This document shows positions 1 to 6,189 of a stretch of DNA of 6,243 bases, in pieces. Positions within the stretch are counted from its first letter, which is position 1; each line of letters starts with the position of its first letter. The stretch covers positions 1-6,243 of the forward strand of contig SKZG01000083.1 in the NCBI GenBank assembly GCA_007127495.1, written 5' to 3'. This stretch comes from Planctomycetales bacterium (lineage in GTDB: Bacteria; Planctomycetota; Planctomycetia; Pirellulales; Thermoguttaceae). Made by a program: the position numbers and the translations under genes. The notes below the pieces were generated by a model. The model saw only the letters and a program-made list of their open reading frames with translations, ran no database searches and had not been told where the DNA came from.

Positions 1-1175
1 AGCCCGTGCGTCACTGCCACCCCCAAAAAAATGCGGTTCATGGTGACGGCGCCGCGGGTGAGGTCGGGCACCTGGCGGGGGCCGATTTCGTACAGTTGCT
101 CGGCGTTGGCGGCCTCCTCGCTGAACGGTTCCGTGCTGTGCATCCGAACCTGAATCTTCTCGCCTCCCAACGCCCGAATCTCCCGCAGCGTGCTCTCCAG
201 GTTGGCCTTCGTCTGCACGTACGCCTCGGGCACCTGGGGGCTGATGAACGCCTCGATTTGGATTTCCTGTTCGGGCTGCAATTCGCGAAGGATCCGGACG
301 GTTTGGGGGGACAGGCTGTTGATGCGTTCGCTGGTCACGTCGAGTCGGGCGTCGCGCCAATCGAAAACGAGGATGGCGCAAACGGCCACGGTGGCCAGTG
401 CGCCGGTGCGGACGCCGAAATGCCCCGCCTGGACGGCCCAATCGGTTCCCCGCGACCAGTGCCGCCGCCCGATCAAGACCATGCACAGGTAAAGCATGAC
501 CGCCACAACGGCGACGAAGTACACCATCGACGAAAGGCTGATCACGCCGCTGCCGAAATCAGCGAACTGGTGCCCCACGCTCCAGGGCCGGACGACGTTA
601 GCCCACGCCGGAGGCATGATCGATTCAGCCCAAACGGCCAGCACGAGCGGCCCGTTGAACAGGGCCCCCAGGATGAACGCCACCGTCAGGTTCCGCGTCA
701 AAAACGAACCGACCATGCCCACGGCCACCATGGCCAGCCCCACAAACCAGTAGCCGAAGTAGGTGCCCAAAAGCAGCCCGATATCCGGGCTGCCCAGTGT
801 CTCCAGCACGGCGTAGTTGCACAGCAGCGAGAACAGTAGCGACACGGAAAAAATGGCCACGCCCGCCAGGTACTTGCCCAGCACGACGTCGAAGTCGGCT
901 ACGGGGATGGTCAGCAGCAACTCGTCGGTGCCCTGCCGCCGTTCCTCGGCCCAAATGCTCATGGTAATGGCGGGAATGAACGCCAGCATGATGAACGGAA
1001 ACCAGAAGTTCAACTGGTCCAGGTTCGCCAGGTTCGCGTTGAAAAACTCGTTGGTCCAAAAGGCGGCAATGGTTCCCAGGAACACGAACAGCCAGACAAA
1101 CACATACCCCAGCGGGCTTGTGAAATAGCTGACGAAGTCCCGCTTGAACACGGAAAGCAGCACGTTCATTTTCAT
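1..1175 (-). CDS. GldF/GldG-type fused ABC-2 permease and auxiliary domain protein (C-terminus beyond window)
   Basis: This is the membrane component of an ABC-2 type exporter, acting in the cytoplasmic membrane with the ATPase encoded just upstream. The frame is open from the ATG at 1173-1175 through base 1, giving 391 codons with no stop, so the 3' end is missing. Residues 1-235 carry six likely membrane segments (about 20-42, 57-75, 97-124, 132-156, 163-182, 212-234). The motif WAEERRQGTDELLLT (75-89), found in GldF-like permeases, lies between the second and third. A seventh hydrophobic segment (about 256-271) leads into a soluble part starting RLDVTSERINSLSPQT (277-292), which matches the start of GldG-like extracytoplasmic domains (ABC-type uncharacterised transport auxiliary family). 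GldF and GldG are separate proteins in Bacteroidetes; here they are fused. A second ATG (codon 3, 1167-1169) is an equally possible start; neither has a clear Shine-Dalgarno. About 50 bases separate it from the ATPase stop, which suggests one operon. The substrate is unknown, and gliding motility should not be assumed. Confidence 0.88.
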   Translation of the reverse strand, partial: MKMNVLLSVFKRDFVSYFTSPLGYVFVWLFVFLGTIAAFWTNEFFNANLANLDQLNFWFPFIMLAFIPAITMSIWAEERRQGTDELLLTIPVADFDVVLGKYLAGVAIFSVSLLFSLLCNYAVLETLGSPDIGLLLGTYFGYWFVGLAMVAVGMVGSFLTRNLTVAFILGALFNGPLVLAVWAESIMPPAWANVVRPWSVGHQFADFGSGVISLSSMVYFVAVVAVMLYLCMVLIGRRHWSRGTDWAVQAGHFGVRTGALATVAVCAILVFDWRDARLDVTSERINSLSPQTVRILRELQPEQEIQIEAFISPQVPEAYVQTKANLESTLREIRALGGEKIQVRMHSTEPFSEEAANAEQLYEIGPRQVPDLTRGAVTMNRIFLGVAVTHG

Positions 1176-1225
1176 CGCAATCAACTCGCGCAGTTGGTGG
1201 TTCGGTAACCGAGTATCGACAGTAT

Positions 1226-1966
1226 CTACAAGGTTGCTGAGCTGGTCAGCTCGCGGAAATGGACTTCCAGCGGGCGGCCGTCGCCCAGCAGCTTTTCCAC
1301 GGGGCCGTCGAACACCAGGCGGCCTTCGTCGATGAACAGCACGCGGTCGGCCATGGCTTCGACCTCCTGCAAAATGTGCGTCGAGAGCAGGATCGTTTTC
1401 GTCTTACCCAACTCCCGAATGGTGTCGCGCACCTCATGGATCTGATTGGGATCCAGGCCGGCGGTCGGCTCATCGAGAATCAGCACATCGGGTTCGTGAA
1501 GGAGAACCTGGGCCATGCCCACACGCTGCCGATAGCCGCGCGAGAGCTTTTCGATGGGCTTGCCCACCACCGCGCTCAGGGAACATTGCCTTATGACGGC
1601 GTCGATCCGATTGCGCTGCTGGGCGGCGGGAATACCGCGCGCCGCGGCGAAGAAACTCAAGAGGCCGCGAGGGGTCATTCCAAGGTATAGAGGGCCATTC
1701 TCAGGAAGATATCCCAGCCGCGACGCACCCGCCAGCCGGTCGGTGAACATGTCGTGGCCGGCAACGCGGGCGGTGCCTTTCGACGGGGCCAGATACCCGG
1801 TGAGCAGTTTCATGGTCGTGCTCTTCCCGGCGCCGTTGGGGCCGAGAAAGGCCACGACCTCGCCCTGGTGAACCGTGAATGAAACATCCTCAATGGCAGC
1901 GAAACGGCCATAGTACTTCGACAGCCCTTCGGCTTCGATCATCGCAGGACTTTGCTGTTCGCTCAT
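1226..1966 (-). CDS. ABC transporter ATP-binding protein, GldA/NatA-like
   Basis: This 246-residue cytoplasmic ATPase should power the ABC-2 permease encoded directly downstream. All nucleotide-binding motifs are intact: Walker A GPNGAGKST (42-50), signature LSRGYRQRVG (141-150), Walker B VLILDEPTAGLD (161-172) with catalytic Glu166, and the switch His197 in LLSTHI. The Q-loop position carries Glu (GYLPEN, 85-90) and the signature reads LSRGY instead of LSGGQ. Both are usual in the GldA/CcmA-like exporter family and are not defects. The protein is shorter than Bacteroidetes GldA (about 300 residues); the C-terminal part beyond the core is minimal, ending after HFRELTSSATL. The ATG at 1964-1966 fits the family start and has a GGAG (1977-1980) ten bases upstream. 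A promoter with a consensus -10 lies about 70 bases upstream. ATPase function is certain; the exported substrate cannot be told. Confidence 0.95.
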   Translation of the reverse strand: MSEQQSPAMIEAEGLSKYYGRFAAIEDVSFTVHQGEVVAFLGPNGAGKSTTMKLLTGYLAPSKGTARVAGHDMFTDRLAGASRLGYLPENGPLYLGMTPRGLLSFFAAARGIPAAQQRNRIDAVIRQCSLSAVVGKPIEKLSRGYRQRVGMAQVLLHEPDVLILDEPTAGLDPNQIHEVRDTIRELGKTKTILLSTHILQEVEAMADRVLFIDEGRLVFDGPVEKLLGDGRPLEVHFRELTSSATL

Positions 1967-1976
1967 CGCTGGGGGG

Positions 1977-1980
1977 CTCC
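1977..1980 (-). promoter_or_regulatory. Likely ribosome binding site of the ABC ATPase gene
   Basis: On the minus strand this reads GGAG, ten bases before the ATG at 1966. The spacing is slightly long but supports this start. The same messenger leader is otherwise rich in C. Confidence 0.4.
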
Positions 1981-1996
1981 GTGGGGGTCAGGTTGC

Positions 1997-2019
1997 GGGA
2001 CTGGAAGACATGCCAGCCC
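1997..2019 (-). promoter_or_regulatory. Hairpin in the 5' leader of the ABC operon
   Basis: The minus strand can form GGG-CTGG / CCAG-(T)-CCC, a seven-pair stem with a one-base bulge and an eight-base loop. It lies between the predicted transcription start (near 2030) and the ATPase start codon. It could affect translation or be chance in GC-rich DNA. It does not resemble a riboswitch class I know. Confidence 0.25.
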
Positions 2020-2036
2020 GGCGAGGCTAAACCCTC

Positions 2037-2064
2037 ATTATAACGCAGCTCCAGGGCAGTGCAA
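2037..2064 (-). promoter_or_regulatory. Predicted sigma-70-type promoter of the ABC exporter operon
   Basis: Read on the minus strand, a perfect TATAAT (-10, bases 2042 to 2037) is preceded, with a 16-base spacer, by TTGCAC (-35, bases 2064 to 2059), which matches the first three positions of TTGACA. Transcription would begin near 2030, leaving a leader of about 65 bases before the ATPase ATG. A perfect -10 box is notable in such GC-rich DNA and is correctly oriented for the operon. Confidence 0.6.
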
Positions 2065-2079
2065 GCCAGATCACGCATT

Positions 2080-2096
2080 GAGCCCGCGATGGGCTC
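2080..2096. repeat. Perfect inverted repeat just upstream of the ABC operon promoter
   Basis: GAGCCC-gcgat-GGGCTC forms a 6-bp perfect palindrome with a five-base centre, located about 16 bases upstream of the predicted -35 element of the ABC operon. Position and symmetry would suit a regulator binding site. No T-tract follows it on either strand, so it is not a typical terminator. Confidence 0.3.
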
Positions 2097-2155
2097 GAAC
2101 CCGCCCACCATTGCGGCGCGTCTCTGCTCCAGATTCGATTCGGAGGTGCAAAGAA

Positions 2156-2311
2156 ATGGCTCTTCCGTTTCTAAGTGCCAAGCATCCTTTTTGGAATCCC
2201 GCCCCGCTTGGCGCCATGCAACTGGCCTGGCGCAACGGATCGGCGGTGGAGTTTGTGGCAGAGGCTCGAACGACCTACTGCACCTTCAAGCCCGGGGTGA
2301 GGAACTTGTAG
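2156..2311 (+). CDS. Possible small protein of 51 residues (unrecognised)
   Basis: A consensus Shine-Dalgarno GGAGG (2142-2146) stands nine bases before the ATG at 2156. The frame runs 51 codons, beginning MALPFLSAKHPFW and ending FKPGVRNL before TAG at 2309-2311. It has no signal peptide, membrane segment or motif that I recognise, and no clear promoter upstream. Its 3' part overlaps the antisense stretch resembling a phosphatase C-terminus, and both are unlikely to be real coding sequence. The ribosome binding site is the best argument in its favour; chance is quite possible. Confidence 0.2.
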   Translation: MALPFLSAKHPFWNPAPLGAMQLAWRNGSAVEFVAEARTTYCTFKPGVRNL

Positions 2312-2400
2312 CAGTGCATGTCGATCGTCCGCGCGGCCTTGTCGAACCGGCACAGCCCGAAGCCGGAGGCCTTAGTCGACAATTCCAGGCTGAGTATTTC
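2275..2400 (-). pseudogene. Possible remnant of the C-terminal end of a PhoD-like phosphatase gene
   Basis: On the minus strand this stretch has strongly coding-like, GC-ending codons and encodes STKASGFGLCRFDKAARTI followed by DMHCYKFL, then LTPGLKVQ and a TAG at 2275-2277. From memory, PhoD-like metallophosphatases of planctomycetes end with a similar pattern: K-A-[ST]-G-F-G, then R-F-[ND]-K, then R-T-I and a cysteine-containing strand. The frame remains open upstream to about 2796, but that part shows no metallophosphatase motifs, and the tail after the match is short. I read it as a decayed fragment; a small unknown gene on the same frame, or chance, remains possible. Confidence 0.28.
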
Positions 2401-2674
2401 CCGGAGGCCGGCCAGAGCACTATCTGCGCGAACAGCTGGAATGAGCAGCGTGAACCCTACCGGGCTGCGGATGATATCGACGGCGATGGTTCCGGGACGT
2501 CTAGCGGGAACCATACCCCCCATCGGGTGCCACATGAGCATTACGGCTGGGGCGGGCCTGCGAAAGCGTCCTGCCTGTACCGAATGCGCGGAAGAGCGAA
2601 GCTTTTTCGGATCGAACGGCTTTTCTCGCGAGGGGAGGGCGGTGTATCCGAGATGGTTATGGGGGATGTTCCGT

Positions 2675-2703
2675 TTGCATCGCGCAGCATTCTCTGATAT
2701 ATT
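2675..2703 (+). promoter_or_regulatory. Predicted promoter of the FAAL-ACP-AONS gene
   Basis: TTGCAT (2675-2680) and TATATT (2698-2703) are separated by 17 bases, and TGA directly precedes the -10 hexamer, giving an extended -10 (TGnTATATT). Transcription would start near 2710 with a leader of about 80 bases. The -35 is weak, matching only TTG of TTGACA, but it resembles the TTGCAC of the divergent promoter. Confidence 0.5.
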
Positions 2704-2774
2704 GCCGGGAGTTCGCAGTGGCCCGTCGCCGGTTGCGCAGGCAATCGGGGCGGCTACTGGCGGTTCCGTCCAGC

Positions 2775-2779
2775 GGGAG
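2775..2779 (+). promoter_or_regulatory. Ribosome binding site supporting a GTG start
   Basis: GGGAG lies 11 bases before the GTG at 2791. The frame is open back to the TGA at 2695-2697 but contains no ATG there, so this element together with family alignment favours GTG 2791 as the start. Confidence 0.5.
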
Positions 2780-2790
2780 TTTCTACCGTC

Positions 2791-5700
2791 GTGCATCAGG
2801 ATCAGTTACCGGGAACCTTCTTTGGCCCTTCCACCCTCGTACAGCTACTCCGACACCGCGCGCGGTGCCAACCCGACGCCACGGCTTTCATCTACCTCGT
2901 CGATGGTGAAAATGAGCAGGTCGTGCTGACCTACAAGGAGTTGGACCGGCAATCGCGGGCGATTGCCGCGTGGATGCAGGAGTGGGATTTGGAGGGCGAG
3001 CGGGCACTGCTGCTCTACCCGGCGGGTCTGGAATTCATCGCCGCGTTTTTCGGTTGCTTGTATGCCGGTGTGGTGGCCGTGCCCGTCTATCCCCCCCGAC
3101 GCAATCGGTCGCTCAACCGCGTTCAAGCCATTGCCGACGACGCCCAGGCGAAAGTGGCGCTGACCACCGACACGGTGCTCAACCGCGTGGAGCCACTGAT
3201 CGACGCCACGCCGCACTTGAAAGAACTCACCTGGTTGGCTACCTGCCATGTGACCGCCGGCATGGAAGATCAATGGGACACACCCGAAATCCATGGCGAC
3301 ACACTGGCGTTCTTGCAGTACACGTCGGGGTCGACAGGCACCCCAAAAGGTGTCATGCTGAACCATGCGAATTTGGTGCATAACTCGGCCGTGATCGCGC
3401 ATTGTTTCGAGCACACGCGGAGAAAGAATGGCGTGTTCTGGCTGCCCAGCTACCACGACATGGGACTGATCGGCGGCATCTTGCAGCCCCTGTATGCGGG
3501 CAGGCCGAACGTGCTCATGTCGCCGATGAGCTTCCTCCAGAAGCCCTACCGGTGGCTTGCGGCCATCGAGCGGTTTCAGGCCACCACCAGCGGAGGGCCC
3601 AACTTCGCTTACGACCTCTGCATTCGAAAGGTCACTCCCGAACAACGCGCGTCACTCGATTTGAGCAGTTGGCAGGTCGCATTCAACGGGGCCGAGCCGG
3701 TTCGGGCCGAAACCATCGACCAGTTCTGCGAGATGTTCGGGCCGTGCGGGTTTCGTCGCGAGGCGTTCTACCCATGCTTTGGGCTGGCCGAGGCTACCCT
3801 GATGGTGTCGGGAGGCTACGTAGACCAGCCGCCGGTGCTCCGCACCTTCGAGGCCGGGTCGCTCGTTTCCGGGAGGGTGGTCGATGCCGAGCCCGACGAT
3901 GAGGGGGTCCGAGCCCTGGTCGGTTGCGGCCAAAGCCTGCCCGACCAGCAAATCGTCATTGCCGACCCGCACACCCAAACCCGATGTCCTCCGGGCCAGA
4001 TCGGTGAAATTTGGGTGCATGGCCCCAGCGTGGCGATGGGCTACTGGCGCCGGGGCGAAGCGACGAAAGCCACGTTTCAGGCCACACTCAAAGACACCGG
4101 GGAAGGACCCTTCCTGCGCACCGGCGACCTTGGGTTCCTGCTCGAAGGCGAATTGTTCGTGACCGGGCGGATCAAAGACCTGATTATTGTCCGCGGCGTG
4201 AACCATTACCCGCAAGATATCGAACGCACCATGCAGGAGGCGCATCCCCGCCTGCGGCCCGACGCGGGCGCCGCCTTCACGGTCGAAGAGGAGGGACGCG
4301 AAAAGCTCGTCGTTGTCAACGAGGTGGAGCGGCGGAAGACGGCCGACCTGGACTCGATTTGCGAGCAAATCCACCGGGCGGTCGCCGCGGAACACGAATT
4401 GAGCGTCGACGTGATCGTCCTGATCAAAGCCGGCAGCGTACCGAAGACCTCGAGCAACAAGATTCAGCGGCATGCGTGCCGTGAAGGCTACCTGGAGCGA
4501 TCGCTCGACGTGGTGGGTGAGTGGCGCGCGGCCGAGACCCACGGCGAGGCCGTTGCCCGCGTGGTCCGAGCCGCCGAGCCGGACGCGGTCACGACGGAAC
4601 CTGTCGCCGAGCCCGACGACTTGCACGTCACAGCCGACCGGGGCGCCGTCGCCCGCAAAAAAGTGGCCGACATTGTCGTCGAGGAGATCCGCCGGGTGGG
4701 AAAAGAGCGGGTGAGCCGGCTGGCGCTCGACTCGCCCATTAGCGAATCGGGGCTCGACTCGCTGGAGCGCATGGAGATTCTCGCCGGGCTTGAAGAGCGG
4801 TTTGGCGGCCGGTTTCCCGAGGACGTTTTGCCGGACCTCGAAACGGCCAACGACGTCATTGCGGCGGTGGAGAAGTACCTCGGCGTGGAGCCGCGCGAGA
4901 AGAAGCGGCCCGGCCCGGCCGCGGCGATTCCGCCCGAACACTATCGCATCGACCAGTTTCCCGAATATGTGCGGCTGAAGCAAAGCCTTGGGATGCTCGA
5001 GTTCTCTGGCCTGCGCAACCCGTTCTTCAACCCGCTCGAAGCCATGACCACGCATACAACCCGCCTGGGCGGGCACGAGGTGGTGAACTTTGCCAGCTAC
5101 AACTATTTGTGTCTTTCGGGCGATCCGCGGGTGGCCGAGGCGGTGAAAGAGGCTGTCGATCGTTATGGTTCGAGTTCCTCGGCCAGCCGGCTGGTCGGGG
5201 GTGAAAAGGTGATCCACCGCGAACTGGAACAGGCACTATCCGACTTCCTGGGAACGGAATCGGCACTTTGCCTGTTCGGCGGTCACGCCACGAACGAAAC
5301 GGTGATCGGCCACCTGTTCGGCCCCGGCGACCTGATCCTCCATGACGGGCTGGCGCATAACAGTATTGTGCAGGGCTGCATCCTGTCCGGCGCCCGCCGC
5401 CGGCCCTTTTCGCACAACGACTGGCAAGCGGCCGACGAGTTGCTGCGCGACTACCGCCGCGATTATCGCCGCGTGCTGATCGTCATCGAGGGGGTGTATA
5501 GCATGGACGGCGATACGCCGGACTTGCCCCGATTCGTCGACGTCGCCAAGCGGCACAAAGCAATGATGATGATCGACGAGGCGCATTCGATCGGCACGCT
5601 CGGGGCCACCGGCCGGGGTATTGCCGAGCACTGCGGGGGCGTGCCGCGCGAGGACGTCGACATTTGGATGGGCACGGTCAGCAAGGCGCTGGGCTCCGGC

Positions 5701-6189
5701 GGCGGGTACATCGCCGGCAGCGCCGCCCTGATCGAATACCTCAAGTACACCACGCCCGGCTTCGTCTTCTCGGCCGCCATGTCGCCGCCGGCGGTGGCCG
5801 CCGCGCTCGCCGCGATCCGGTTGTTGCAAGCCGAGCCCGAGCGCGTGGAACGGTTGCATGAAAACTCGGAATTGTTTTTGCGGCTGGCCAAGCAGCGGGG
5901 GCTCAACACGGGCACCAGCGAGGCCACCCCGATCATTCCGATCATCCTCGGTAGTTCCATCCATTGCCTGCAAGCTTCCGATGCCATGCTCAAACGAGGG
6001 ATCAATGTTCTTCCCATCCTGCATCCGGCGGTGGAAGAGGCGGCGGCCCGGTTGCGCTTTTTTATCACAACGTTGCACACGGAAGAGCAAATTCGCCACA
6101 CCGTAGACGTCTTGGCAGAGGAACTGGAGAAGATTCGTCCGGAGGCCTTGGCTCCAAAGAAAAGGCCCCGCGTAACAAGCGGGGCCTGA
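2791..6189 (+). CDS. Trifunctional fatty acyl-AMP ligase / acyl carrier protein / alpha-oxoamine synthase
   Basis: This 1132-residue soluble enzyme is predicted to make a long-chain 2-amino-3-ketone from a free fatty acid and an amino acid. Residues about 10-575 form a FAAL: YTSGSTGTPKG (177-187) is the adenylate-binding loop, LPSYHDMGLIGG (218-229) and GAEPV (300-304) are typical, followed by YPCFGLAEATL (327-337), RTGDLG (443-448) and GRIKDLIIVRG (459-469). The C-terminal catalytic lysine is Lys557 in PKTSSNK, where Asn replaces the usual Gly. The segment about 345-390 fits the FAAL-specific insertion, arguing for acyl-AMP transfer to a carrier rather than acyl-CoA. Residues about 612-700 are an ACP with Ser657 in GLDSLE for phosphopantetheine. 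Residues about 740-1112 are an AONS: His856 (PLP stacking), Asp929 and His932 in DEAHS, and Lys965 in GTVSKAL (Schiff base). GTG start; stop lies inside a hairpin. The amino acid substrate (serine, alanine, glycine or other) cannot be read from sequence. No ketoreductase is in the window. Confidence 0.93.
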   Translation: MHQDQLPGTFFGPSTLVQLLRHRARCQPDATAFIYLVDGENEQVVLTYKELDRQSRAIAAWMQEWDLEGERALLLYPAGLEFIAAFFGCLYAGVVAVPVYPPRRNRSLNRVQAIADDAQAKVALTTDTVLNRVEPLIDATPHLKELTWLATCHVTAGMEDQWDTPEIHGDTLAFLQYTSGSTGTPKGVMLNHANLVHNSAVIAHCFEHTRRKNGVFWLPSYHDMGLIGGILQPLYAGRPNVLMSPMSFLQKPYRWLAAIERFQATTSGGPNFAYDLCIRKVTPEQRASLDLSSWQVAFNGAEPVRAETIDQFCEMFGPCGFRREAFYPCFGLAEATLMVSGGYVDQPPVLRTFEAGSLVSGRVVDAEPDDEGVRALVGCGQSLPDQQIVIADPHTQTRCPPGQIGEIWVHGPSVAMGYWRRGEATKATFQATLKDTGEGPFLRTGDLGFLLEGELFVTGRIKDLIIVRGVNHYPQDIERTMQEAHPRLRPDAGAAFTVEEEGREKLVVVNEVERRKTADLDSICEQIHRAVAAEHELSVDVIVLIKAGSVPKTSSNKIQRHACREGYLERSLDVVGEWRAAETHGEAVARVVRAAEPDAVTTEPVAEPDDLHVTADRGAVARKKVADIVVEEIRRVGKERVSRLALDSPISESGLDSLERMEILAGLEERFGGRFPEDVLPDLETANDVIAAVEKYLGVEPREKKRPGPAAAIPPEHYRIDQFPEYVRLKQSLGMLEFSGLRNPFFNPLEAMTTHTTRLGGHEVVNFASYNYLCLSGDPRVAEAVKEAVDRYGSSSSASRLVGGEKVIHRELEQALSDFLGTESALCLFGGHATNETVIGHLFGPGDLILHDGLAHNSIVQGCILSGARRRPFSHNDWQAADELLRDYRRDYRRVLIVIEGVYSMDGDTPDLPRFVDVAKRHKAMMMIDEAHSIGTLGATGRGIAEHCGGVPREDVDIWMGTVSKALGSGGGYIAGSAALIEYLKYTTPGFVFSAAMSPPAVAAALAAIRLLQAEPERVERLHENSELFLRLAKQRGLNTGTSEATPIIPIILGSSIHCLQASDAMLKRGINVLPILHPAVEEAAARLRFFITTLHTEEQIRHTVDVLAEELEKIRPEALAPKKRPRVTSGA
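6163..6187 (+). terminator. Hairpin terminator overlapping the end of the lipid synthase gene
   Basis: AGGCCCCGC (6163-6171) pairs perfectly with GCGGGGCCT (6179-6187) around a seven-base loop. It covers the codons for the last residues and the first base of the TGA stop (6187-6189). An A-rich run (AAAGAAA) precedes it and a short TTCTT (6193-6197) follows, which could extend the stem imperfectly. The U-tract is poor, so termination may be partial, but the stem strength and position at the gene end support a rho-independent terminator. Confidence 0.65.

Larger units (their letters stand above)
1967..2790. other. Divergent intergenic region of about 820 bases
   Basis: This region separates the minus-strand ABC operon from the plus-strand lipid synthase gene. 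Several open frames cross it on both strands, but most have mixed codon use and no recognisable domains, and they overlap each other. What can be supported is listed separately: the two outward promoters, two small inverted repeats, a possible 51-codon ORF and a possible phosphatase gene remnant. From about 2400 to 2670 I see nothing I can identify. Confidence 0.7.

Noticed and set aside
6..839. Plus-strand open frame of 277 codons at the left edge
   Set aside because: It lies opposite the permease, whose membrane segments and GldG-like motif are clear; its His/Gly/Arg-rich composition is typical of an antisense shadow.
1521..1713. Glu in place of Gln in the ATPase Q-loop and LSRGY instead of LSGGQ as possible loss of function
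   Set aside because: Both variants are normal in GldA/CcmA-like exporter ATPases, and all other motifs are intact.
2060..2160. tRNA-like pieces (GGGCTCGAACCC and GATTCGATTC resembling T-arms)
   Set aside because: I could not build a 5-bp T-stem with a seven-base loop, nor acceptor, D and anticodon arms, on either strand around either piece.
2059..2697. Plus-strand open frame of 212 codons across the spacer
   Set aside because: No ribosome binding site at its start, mixed codon use, no recognisable domain, and it conflicts with other equally open frames.
3652..5217. Long minus-strand open frame (521 codons) inside the lipid synthase gene
   Set aside because: It is antisense to a fully recognisable FAAL-ACP region, carries no domain motif, and such frames are common opposite GC-rich genes with GC-ending codons.
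5236..6099. Minus-strand open frame of 287 codons opposite the AONS domain
   Set aside because: Antisense to a region with all PLP-binding residues in place; no motif of its own.
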